Assembly: GCA_947630125.1 (NCBI GenBank)
Contig: CANRGO010000024.1
Location: 1 to 32,567 of the forward strand
Source of the DNA: an uncultured Lachnospiraceae bacterium
GTDB taxonomy: Bacteria > Bacillota > Clostridia > Lachnospirales > Lachnospiraceae
Direction of reading: 5' to 3'
DNA length: 32,567 bases
The notes under the pieces were generated by a model. It was not told the DNA's origin. It did no database searches and saw only the letters and a program-made list of their open reading frames with translations. Below are positions 15,775 to 23,776 of the stretch, piece after piece. How positions within the stretch are numbered: position 1 is the first letter of the stretch; every line of letters begins with the position of its first letter. Made by a program: the position numbers and the translations under genes.

Positions 15775-17280
15775 ATGAGAATTGAAGAATGTTTAAAAAC
15801 AAGAATTTTAATATTAGATGGTGCTATGGGTACTAAAATACAGGAAGCAGGTTTACGTGAGGAAGATTATGCTGGCTCATGCAATTGCCATAAGCATCAA
15901 AAGGGCAATAATGATTTGTTATCTCTTACGAATCCAGAATTGATAAAAAAAATTCACGAACAGTACCTGGAGGCTGGGGCAGATATTATAGAAACCAATA
16001 CTTTTAACTCTACTTCTATTTCCCAGGCAGATTACGGGATGGAAGATAAGGTTTATGAATTAAATATGCAAGGAGCCAGACTTGCCAGAGAAGCCTGTGA
16101 TTTTTACACCCAAAAAACTCCAAACAAACCTAGATTTGTTGCAGGTTCCATAGGACCAACCAACAAAACAGCATCCCTGTCTCCAAATGTGGAAAATCCC
16201 GGATATCGAAATATTAGTTTTGACCAGCTTGTAAGTTCTTATAGCGAACAGATGAGAGGGCTGATTGAAGGTGGAGTAGATCTATTTTTAATTGAGACTG
16301 TCTTTGATGCATTAAATGCTAGAGCAGCAATCTATGCAGCAGATATGGTTTTTGAAGAGAAGGGTATCAAGTTACCTTTGATTATATCTGGTACCATCGC
16401 TGATAAAAGTGGTCGTATTTTATCTGGTCAGACATTAGAAGCATTTGCAGAAACCATTAAAAATGAACATTTACTTAGTATAAGTCTGAACTGTTCTTTT
16501 GGAGCAAAAGAGTTACTGCCTTTTGTTCGTGAACTTTCGAAAACTCAAGGGGTATATCTAACCTTTTATCCAAATGCAGGGCTACCTAATTCTCTAGGTG
16601 AGTATGATGAACTTCCGGAAGAAACAGCAGCACTCATTGAAGAACTGGCAAAAGAAGGTCATTTAAATATTGTAGGTGGCTGTTGTGGAACGACACCTGC
16701 CCATATCAAAGCCATCAGTGAATGTGTAAAGAATTATCCTCCACGAAAAGTACCTACTATTCCAACGGAATCCAGGTACTGTGGTTTGGAATTAGTTCAT
16801 ATGAATGATGCAGTGAATTTTGTCAATGTAGGCGAAAGGACCAATGTTGCTGGATCTGCAAAATTTGCAAGACTTATTCGAGAGAAGAATTATGAAGAAG
16901 CACTTTCCATCGCAAGAGAACAGGTGGAAAATGGAGCACAGATTATTGACGTCAATTTCGATGATGCTTTGTTGGACGCAGAAGAAGAAATGGATTTGTT
17001 TTTAAAATTACTGGCTAGTGAACCAGATATTTCTAAGGTTCCAGTTATGATAGATTCTTCCAAATTTCATGTTTTAGAATGTGGATTAAAGGCGATACAG
17101 GGTAAGCCTGTTATAAACTCCATCTCCTTAAAAGCAGGTGAAGAAGAGTTTTTAAGACAGGCCACTATTATCAAGCGCTTTGGAGCTGGTGCGGTTGTTA
17201 TGGCCTTTGATGAAAAAGGACAGGCAGATACCTATGAAAGAAAATCTTCCTTTTGTAAAAGTAAGTGGAGGTGTAAGTAA
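15775..17280 (+). pseudogene. metH: methionine synthase MetH, N-terminal fragment (deletion and frameshift)
   Basis: 501 residues from the ATG at 15775 (GGAG 6 bases upstream; a TTG at 15763 overlaps it). The homocysteine-binding barrel (1 to about 320) is complete, with zinc ligands C240 (LNCSFG) and C303/C304 (GGCCGT). The methyltetrahydrofolate-binding barrel begins at FVNVGERTNVAGSAKF (about 347) and runs through PVMIDSSKFHV to [17 protein letters not shown], where the frame breaks. Eleven out-of-frame residues follow before a stop at 17278-17280. The rest of the protein continues in another frame from about 17234. About 52 residues of the folate barrel are missing between the halves compared with E. 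coli MetH, so the methyl-transfer reaction is probably lost. Confidence 0.88.
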
Positions 17281-19255
17281 TCTTTCTTTTTCTTTCCGTG
17301 GAAATAACAAAATACGAGAAGCTATGCATTCCGTATTTTTATATCATGCAATTAAGGCTGGCATGGATATGGGAATTGTAAATCCAGGAATGATACAAAT
17401 TTATGATGATATTGAGCCAGGTTTACTAGAAAAAGTGGAAGCTGTTGTGTTAAATAAAAAGCCTACTGCAGCTGAGGAACTCTTAGAATATGCTCAACAA
17501 ATGCAGGAAAGTGGTAGTGATCAACAGGAAGTAAAAGAAATCTGGAGAGAGCAGAATTGTTGTGAGCGTTTACAATATGCGCTTATGAAGGGAATAACCA
17601 CCTATATAGAAGAAGATGTATTAGAAGCCAGATTGTTATTTGATAAAGCGTTACATGTAATTGAAGGTCCTCTTATGGACGGTCTTAAAGTTGTGGGTGA
17701 TTTATTTGGTGAGGGAAAAATGTTTTTACCTCAGGTGGTGAAAAGCGCCAGAGTTATGAAGAGCGCGGTAGCTGTTCTAATGCCTTATATCGAAGAAGAA
17801 AAGGAACAGGGGTCTAGCAGCAGTGCAGGAAAGGTTGTGTTTGCTACTGTCAAAGGAGATGTACATGATATAGGCAAAAATATTGTATCCGTTGTTTTAG
17901 CCTGCAATAATTTTGAAGTGATAGATTTAGGGGTTATGGTACCGAGTGATGTGATATTAGAAACAGCGATCAGAGAACAGGCGGATATCGTTGCATTAAG
18001 TGGACTGATTACACCTTCCCTAGAAGAGATGGCTTATGTTGCATCAGAAATGGAACGACAGAATTTTACCATTCCCTTAATGGTAGGAGGAGCAACAACA
18101 TCCAAAACTCATACAGCGCTTAGAATCGAACCTAAATATTCGCATGGTGTTGTGCATACCACCGATGCTTCCAGAGCTGTGGAAGCCGCAAAAAAACTGG
18201 TGAGCAAAGAGTATAAAGACACATACTTACAAGAGATAAAAGAAGAATATGAAATCGTACGTAATAATTATTCTAAAATTGAACGCAAGATGGTTACATT
18301 TGAAGAAGCAAAACGACGTGCTTTTCAGCCGGATTATACAAAACATCCAATTGTTAAACCAAAAAATTTGGGAACAAAAGTATTTCAAGATTTTTCTATT
18401 AAAACACTTCGTGATTATATTGATTGGACATTTTTTTATATTGCTTGGGATATGAAGGGTGTATATCCAGCGATTTTAAAAGACGAAAAATATGGAGAGG
18501 AAGCAAAAAACTTATACGAGGAAGCCAATCGGATGTTGGATCTACTAGAGGAAAACCAACGAGTAAAAGTACATGGTGTTTATGGAATTTTTCCTGCAAA
18601 TACAAATGGAAATCAAATAGAAATTTATGAGCATGAGGATTCTGATAAGGTAATTGCAAGTTTCTCCATGTTAAGAGAACAGGAAGAAAACAAAACTGGA
18701 ATCTATCGTTCGCTACTTGACTTTATTGCTCCAAAGGAGAAAAAACAAAGAGATTATCTTGGTGGTTTTTTAGTTACAGGAGGAATCGGTGCAAAGGAAT
18801 ATGCAGAGGAATTTGTAAAAGCAGGAGATGAGTATAATGCTTTTATGGTGCGTGTTTTAGCAGACAGATTAGCAGAAGCTTTTGCGGAATATCTCCATCT
18901 TTTATATCGCACAGAGTTTTATGGTTATGCCCCAGATGAAACGATTACCAAGGAGCAATTGTTTAAAGGAGAGTATCAGGGAATCAGACCAGCATTTGGG
19001 TATCCTAGTCTAAGAGATCATAGTGAAAAAGAAATTTTATTTGAGTTGTTAGATGGACATAAAAATACACAGGTCCAGCTGACGGATAATTATATGATGG
19101 ATCCGACAGCCAGTGTCTGTGGTTTGTACTTCTCTCATCCAGAAGCAAAGTATTTTAATATTAGTAAGATTGGAAATGACCAATTTGAACATTACTGTAA
19201 TCATAGTTTAAAAAATCCAGATGAAATACGAAAAAGTTTAAATACTATTTTATAG
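17234..19255 (+). pseudogene. metH: methionine synthase MetH, C-terminal fragment
   Basis: The reading frame of MetH resumes at ATGAAAGAAAATCTTCC (17234), encoding [21 protein letters not shown], the end of the folate barrel. The cobalamin-binding module follows, with [13 protein letters not shown] (cobalt-ligand H211 counted from 17234) and [12 protein letters not shown], then the reactivation domain with [18 protein letters not shown] and GIRPAFGYP up to the normal C-terminus. The 673 codons show no other damage. There is no separate ribosome binding site before 17234, so independent translation is unlikely. A cobalamin-binding and reactivation product without the full folate barrel should not act as methionine synthase. 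The stop lies 3 bases from the end of convergent aroC. Confidence 0.88.
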
Positions 19256-19258
19256 AAA

Positions 19259-20362
19259 TTATTTCTGATAAACTTTCAAAACATGTTCCATTTTGGTACA
19301 CATATTAAGTAGAAGCATATCAACTACAGTTAGGGCTGCCATAGCCTCCACAACAATCACTGCCCTAGGCACGATGATGGGGTCATGGCGGCCTTCTACA
19401 TTGATTTCAACAGCTTCACCCTGTTTGGTTACCGTTCTTTGGGTTGCATGAATGGAAGGGGTTGGTTTTACATAAACTTTTAAGAATATATCACTTCCGT
19501 CGCTGATGCCCCCTACAATACCGCCAGCAAAATTTGTTTCTTTTGAGACATTGCCATCTTCATTGATACAGTAGAAATCGTTGTTGGTAAGCCCTGTTTT
19601 GCTAGCAACTTCCATACCTGAGCCTATTTCGATTGCTTTCACAGCACCAATGGACATCATGGCTTTTGCCAGATTGGCATCTAATTTTTCAAAAGCAGGT
19701 TCACCTACACCAGTAGGCATTCCGCTTATGACACATTCTATGGATCCGCCTGATGAATTTCCTTCTTCTTTTAGTTTTGTTAAATACTCCTCGGCAGGTT
19801 TAACTGCAGAAGAATCTGGCATACTTAAGAAGTTATTCCATATTTCCTGCTCATCAAATTTGGATTTATCAATGAAGACTGGGCCAATAGAAGCAGTATA
19901 TGCGGTAACTTTAATTCCAAGTTGTGATAAGATCTTGCGGGCTATGGCTCCAGCAGCAACACGTGCTGTGGTTTCCCGTCCAGATGAACGTCCACCCCCT
20001 CGGTAATCACGAAAACCATATTTTTCATCATAGGTGTAATCACTATGTCCAGGTCTGTATAATTTCGATATTTCTGAGTAATCATAAGAGCGCTGATTGT
20101 TGTTGAAAACAATAAGAGAAATAGGAGTTCCAGTGGTTTTTCCTTCAAATACTCCAGAGAGAATTTCTACTTTATCATCTTCCTGCCTTGGCGTAGAAAA
20201 GGGAGAACGACCTGGTTTACGCTTATCCAAATCAATCTGTATATCCTCTTCGGAGAGAGCAATTCCAGAAGGACAGCCATCGATTGTAACTCCAACACCT
20301 TTTCCATGGGATTCGCCCCAAGTGGATATTCTAAATATTGTGCCGTAAAATGAACCTGCCAT
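19259..20362 (-). CDS. aroC: chorismate synthase
   Basis: 367 residues, full length. It starts MAGSFYGTIFRISTWGESHGKGVGVTIDGCP and contains all three family signatures: GESHG near the N-terminus, YGFRDYRGGGRSSGRETTARVAAG in the middle (FMN and substrate binding) and GRHDPIIVPRAVIVVEAM near the end. It converts 5-enolpyruvylshikimate-3-phosphate to chorismate, the last shared step of aromatic amino-acid synthesis, using reduced FMN. It is alone rather than in an aro operon, divergent from the DUF4317 gene with its own promoter, and its 3' end abuts the broken metH. Confidence 0.97.
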   Translation of the reverse strand: MAGSFYGTIFRISTWGESHGKGVGVTIDGCPSGIALSEEDIQIDLDKRKPGRSPFSTPRQEDDKVEILSGVFEGKTTGTPISLIVFNNNQRSYDYSEISKLYRPGHSDYTYDEKYGFRDYRGGGRSSGRETTARVAAGAIARKILSQLGIKVTAYTASIGPVFIDKSKFDEQEIWNNFLSMPDSSAVKPAEEYLTKLKEEGNSSGGSIECVISGMPTGVGEPAFEKLDANLAKAMMSIGAVKAIEIGSGMEVASKTGLTNNDFYCINEDGNVSKETNFAGGIVGGISDGSDIFLKVYVKPTPSIHATQRTVTKQGEAVEINVEGRHDPIIVPRAVIVVEAMAALTVVDMLLLNMCTKMEHVLKVYQK

Positions 20363-20430
20363 ATATGTTTACCTCATTCTTTCTACTAACTAACACTTTC
20401 ACACGTTCCAGTAACTGCGTGTATTTTGTA

Positions 20431-20459
20431 ATTATAGTAAAAGCACCATGGAAAAGCAA
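20431..20459 (-). promoter_or_regulatory. promoter of aroC
   Basis: On the minus strand, TTGCTT (20459-20454) and a perfect TATAAT (20436-20431) are 17 bases apart, leaving a leader of about 60 bases before aroC. Confidence 0.6.
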
Positions 20460-20468
20460 GGATTCTCT

Positions 20469-20497
20469 TTGATTTATTTCCAAAAATACTATATAAT
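20469..20497 (+). promoter_or_regulatory. promoter of the DUF4317-rluF unit
   Basis: TTGATT (20469-20474) and a perfect TATAAT (20492-20497) are 17 bases apart, 39 bases before the ATG at 20537. It is back to back with the aroC promoter, only 9 bases between the two -35 boxes. Confidence 0.7.
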
Positions 20498-20536
20498 GGG
20501 CAACGTAATAAAAAAGAAATTGATGGAGAGAAATAC

Positions 20537-21790
20537 ATGACAAAAAAAGATGTAGCAGAATTAAAAAGTCGCTTTAAGAAAAGTTCCTGTACATTTACAA
20601 AAATTAGTGGATGCTATGTAAATGGAAGCAAAGAAATTTTGGTACGCTTTACCGATACGTTTTTAAATTTAGAGGATGAAGAATTTTTTAAATATTTGGA
20701 AATTGCAAAGAAAACATTATCCGGAACATTAGGAAATAATCTATTAGAAGTACCTTTTCCTGCTTCAGAAACTGAAACCTCAGCTGGGCAGCAGTTTTTG
20801 CTAGGCTTAAGAGAAAGCAAACTGAAGAATGAAGAATTAACGGATACATTTTTTCAGCAAATTATTGAGCAGTATCAATATGTTGGAAATTACTTGATTT
20901 TAATATTTCATGATGCCTATGATGTTATGGTGAAAACTTTGGATCAAAATAAATTGGATGAATCAGAAGAAGTTTATGAATATTTGCTTTGTAGTATCTG
21001 CCCTGTGAGTTTGACGAAGCCTGGCTTGGGTTATTTGGAAGGGGAACAGAAAATTGGAGCAAGGTATCGAGACTGGGTAGTGCAAGTTCCAGAAACAGGA
21101 TTTTTATTTCCAGCCTTTACAGATCGAAGTAGTGATATACATTCCTGCCTATTTTATACCAGAGATATCTTAGAACCACACAATGAAATCGTAACTGAAA
21201 TCTTGGGCTGTAAAACGCGACCTACAGGTGCTCTACAAAAGCAAGTTTTTGAAAATATAATCAAGCGTGCTGTTTCAGATGAAGAGCAGTCCATGGAACT
21301 ATTTAGTGAAATTCAGGAAAGCTTTAAGGAAATCGTAGATGAGAAGAAGGAAAAAGAAGAACTGGAATTAAGCTCACCAGAAGAACAATTACTTTTGACA
21401 AAAGATAGTATTCTTGAAATCTTGGCAGAAAAAGAAGTGGAACAGGAATTGGTAGAGAAAATCGAACAACTTTATGAGGAAACTTTTTCGGATCAAGTTC
21501 CTCAAATCGAGCATTTGCTTGATAAAAAAGTGTTGCAGGAAAATGAAACAAAGAAAACAACAAAGATTTTAATGGAACAAATTCACGATCTAGAAGAGAA
21601 AGTGAAAGAATATAAGGGTCAAAATGACTCGGAAGAATATGACGTAGTAGTTAAAGTGTCGGCAGAAAAAGTTCAGCAAATCAGCACGGCTATGGTGGAC
21701 GGTAAAAAATGCATTGTGATCCCATTAGAGGAATTTGAGCAGGTGCGCATCAATGATCAGACAGAGTTTGAACAGATGCAGGAAGGTTAA
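20537..21790 (+). CDS. DUF4317 family protein
   Basis: 417 residues. The N-terminal 230 residues match DUF4317 (PF14199): KKDVAELKSRFKKSSCTFTKISGCYVNG, KKTLSGTLGNNLLEVPF, EYLLCSICPVSLTKPGLGY and PAFTDRSSDIHSCLFYTRD. The C-terminal part from about residue 255 is strongly charged, rich in Glu and Lys, and predicted coiled coil (EKEVEQELVEKIEQLYEE; LMEQIHDLEEKVKEY), ending in a short beta-like segment. No signal peptide or membrane helix. The family is common in gut Clostridia and has no known function. The pseudouridine synthase gene begins 2 bases after the stop, so the two are co-transcribed; GGAG lies 8 bases before the start. Confidence 0.9.
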   Translation: MTKKDVAELKSRFKKSSCTFTKISGCYVNGSKEILVRFTDTFLNLEDEEFFKYLEIAKKTLSGTLGNNLLEVPFPASETETSAGQQFLLGLRESKLKNEELTDTFFQQIIEQYQYVGNYLILIFHDAYDVMVKTLDQNKLDESEEVYEYLLCSICPVSLTKPGLGYLEGEQKIGARYRDWVVQVPETGFLFPAFTDRSSDIHSCLFYTRDILEPHNEIVTEILGCKTRPTGALQKQVFENIIKRAVSDEEQSMELFSEIQESFKEIVDEKKEKEELELSSPEEQLLLTKDSILEILAEKEVEQELVEKIEQLYEETFSDQVPQIEHLLDKKVLQENETKKTTKILMEQIHDLEEKVKEYKGQNDSEEYDVVVKVSAEKVQQISTAMVDGKKCIVIPLEEFEQVRINDQTEFEQMQEG

Positions 21791-21792
21791 GT

Positions 21793-22566
21793 ATGGCAAA
21801 GAGAACAAAGCGAATTTTAGAAACCAGTGAACCAGGAGAAGAAGTCCGTTTAAATAAATTTATTGCAGATGCAGGTATTTGCTCAAGAAGAAAAGCAGAT
21901 GAGTTTATTGAACAGGGTAAGGTTACGGTGGATGGAGTAAAGGCTCTGATGGGTACCAAAGTCAGAAAAGGACAGAAGGTCTGCGTAAATGGGAAGCCAA
22001 TTCAGCGAGATGAGAAACTAGTCTTAATTGCCTTTCACAAACCTAGGGGAATTGTTTGTACAACGGACCGAAAAGAACCAGATAATGTGATTGATTTTAT
22101 TCAATATGGATCCAGAATCTACCCTATTGGAAGATTGGATAAGGATTCAGAAGGATTACTATTATTAACAAATGATGGAGATATTGTAAATAAAATTTTG
22201 CGTGCAGGCAATCAGCATGAAAAAGAATATATTGTTACAGTAAATAAAAAAATAACACCTGAGTTTTTAAGCAAGATGGCAGGTGGTGTACCTATCCTTG
22301 ATACAACAACCCTGCCTTGCTTTGTAGAAGAAATCAATAAAACCACATTTCGAATTATTCTGAAACAAGGATTAAATCGTCAGATTCGAAGAATGTGCGA
22401 ATATTTAGGGTATCAGGTGCTTGCTTTGCAGAGAATCCGAATTATGAATATTAGACTCGGACGTCTTAAAGTAGGAGATTACCGTAATGTTACATTAGAT
22501 GAACTTGTGAGTTTAAAGGAAATGCTTAAGGATTCTAATAGTACTTCAGACTATGGAGATGATTAA
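21793..22566 (+). CDS. rluF: 23S rRNA pseudouridine synthase, RluF type
   Basis: 257 residues. An S4 RNA-binding domain (residues 18-65: VRLNKFIADAGICSRRKADEFIEQG) is followed by the RsuA/RluB/E/F catalytic domain with the active-site aspartate in GRLDKDSEGLLLLTNDG. RILKQGLNRQIRRMCEYLGYQV-like residues (from ILKQGLNRQIRRM) form the second motif. NKILRAGNQHEKEYIVTV and PILDTTTLPCFV resemble RluF, which modifies U2604 (and partly U2605) in 23S rRNA of E. coli, more than RluB or RluE. The stop overlaps that of rsmH on the opposite strand within the shared tetranucleotide TTAA. Confidence 0.88.
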   Translation: MAKRTKRILETSEPGEEVRLNKFIADAGICSRRKADEFIEQGKVTVDGVKALMGTKVRKGQKVCVNGKPIQRDEKLVLIAFHKPRGIVCTTDRKEPDNVIDFIQYGSRIYPIGRLDKDSEGLLLLTNDGDIVNKILRAGNQHEKEYIVTVNKKITPEFLSKMAGGVPILDTTTLPCFVEEINKTTFRIILKQGLNRQIRRMCEYLGYQVLALQRIRIMNIRLGRLKVGDYRNVTLDELVSLKEMLKDSNSTSDYGDD

Positions 22567-23609
22567 GCCTTTACTGCAAAACGAAGTTTAGCTGATTTTG
22601 CACGTGGGTTCTGACTGCATTCCTGTGGGGTTGGTCGTATGGCATCTTCTGAAATTTCAGAATAAATGCCACTACGATAACCTTGCTTGAATGCTTTTTT
22701 TACCATACGGTCTTCACCAGAATGAAAGGTTAAAATCGCTACTCTACCACCTGATTTCAAGGAAGCTGGAAGCTTTTCAAGAAATTCATATAACACTTCG
22801 AATTCATGATTCACATCAATTCGCAAGGCTTGAAATGACCGTTGACATGTCTTTTTCAAATCTTCTGCTCTTGTTTTCTCAGGTAGAAATTGTAAGGAGA
22901 GTTCAATAAGATTACGCAAATCAGAAGTGGTTTCAATTTTCTTTCCTTGTTTGAAGTGTAACATCACTGCCTTTGATATTTTTTCTGCGTAGGGTTCATC
23001 GGAATTTTCTACTAAAAGATATTCCAGTTCTTTTTGTGTTAATGAAGCAAGACGTTTGGCAGCCGATTCGCCTTTTTCTGGATTCAGACGCAAATCCAAA
23101 GGGCCTTCTGTTTTGTAAGAAAAGCCACGACTGGGATCATCAATTTGCATGGAGGAGACACCTAAATCAGCCATACAAAAATCCAAGAGACCAGCTTCCT
23201 TTACAACAAGATCAATATTTGAAAAATTCATATGATGTAGGGTAAGGTATTTAGAATCGAAGCCAGCGTTTCGTAAACGTTCTTCGGTTTTTTTAATTTC
23301 TATGGGATCCACATCCGTTGCATGAAGATGTCCGTCTGGCATAAGGCGTTTCAGGATTACTTTTGCGTGACCGCCATAGCCAAGGGTGGCATCCATTCCT
23401 ATTTGCCCTGGCTGTATCTGGAGTATCTCCATAATTTCATCCACACAGATAGAACGATGCATACCAGCAGGGGTACTTCCTTTTTGCATTACTTTTTCAA
23501 CAGTATCCTGATATTTATCAGGTTGAAGTTCCTTGTATTTTTCGTGATATTGTTTGGGATGGGTTCCACTATATCGAACTCTGCGCTTATGTGTTGCTTT
23601 ATCTTCCAT
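22563..23609 (-). CDS. rsmH: RsmH-like 16S rRNA (cytosine-N4)-methyltransferase with N-terminal extension
   Basis: 348 residues from the ATG at 23609, which has TGGAGC five bases upstream; an earlier ATG at 23633 has no site. The core matches RsmH (MraW): MDATLGYGGHAKVILKRL (SAM motif), FCMADLGVSSMQIDDPSRGFSY, GPLDLRLNP, QRSFQALRIDVN and ILTFHSGEDRMVKKAFK. RsmH methylates N4 of C1402 in the ribosomal P site. The first 50 residues (RRVRYSGTHPKQYHEKYKELQPDK and onward) precede the usual start, and HRSICVDEI replaces the common H-x-P-V-L-L-x-E. The gene is not in a cell-wall/division cluster. It resembles a second RsmH paralogue of Clostridia, so its target may differ from C1402. Confidence 0.85.
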   Translation of the reverse strand: MEDKATHKRRVRYSGTHPKQYHEKYKELQPDKYQDTVEKVMQKGSTPAGMHRSICVDEIMEILQIQPGQIGMDATLGYGGHAKVILKRLMPDGHLHATDVDPIEIKKTEERLRNAGFDSKYLTLHHMNFSNIDLVVKEAGLLDFCMADLGVSSMQIDDPSRGFSYKTEGPLDLRLNPEKGESAAKRLASLTQKELEYLLVENSDEPYAEKISKAVMLHFKQGKKIETTSDLRNLIELSLQFLPEKTRAEDLKKTCQRSFQALRIDVNHEFEVLYEFLEKLPASLKSGGRVAILTFHSGEDRMVKKAFKQGYRSGIYSEISEDAIRPTPQECSQNPRAKSAKLRFAVKA

Positions 23610-23660
23610 GGTTGCTCCAGTCTGCGTCTTCATTTACGCATTCATGTTTTTTATTTTATT

Positions 23661-23689
23661 ATGGTATCAAATATCAAATTAAAATGCAA
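23661..23689 (-). promoter_or_regulatory. putative promoter of rsmH
   Basis: On the minus strand, TTGCAT (23689-23684) and TACCAT (23666-23661) are 17 bases apart. The -10 match is weak. Confidence 0.35.
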
Positions 23690-23707
23690 ACATACATGTA
23701 AATATGG

Positions 23708-23736
23708 TTTACAAGGAACTTAAAATAGATGATAAT
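23708..23736 (+). promoter_or_regulatory. putative promoter of the TetM-like/Rae1-like fusion gene
   Basis: TTTACA (23708-23713) and GATAAT (23731-23736) are 17 bases apart. The -10 overlaps an in-frame ATG at 23729, which supports the later start at 23777. Confidence 0.5.
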
Positions 23737-23776
23737 AAAACGTAAAGTTTGGATAAAAGATGACACGGGAGTTACC

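Noticed and set aside
19253-19265. Small inverted repeat AGAAATTATTTCT between metH and aroC as a bidirectional terminator
   Set aside because: The stem is only five A/T-rich pairs with no T-run on either side, too weak to support a terminator.
19581-20348. Plus-strand reading frames across aroC
   Set aside because: They lie entirely within a full-length, highly conserved chorismate synthase and show no initiation signals.
23729-23776. Earlier start of the TetM-like/Rae1-like fusion at 23729
   Set aside because: The ATG has no ribosome binding site and overlaps the -10 box; the ATG at 23777 has GGGAG and begins exactly at the conserved MKKIVVGLLAHVDAGKTT start.
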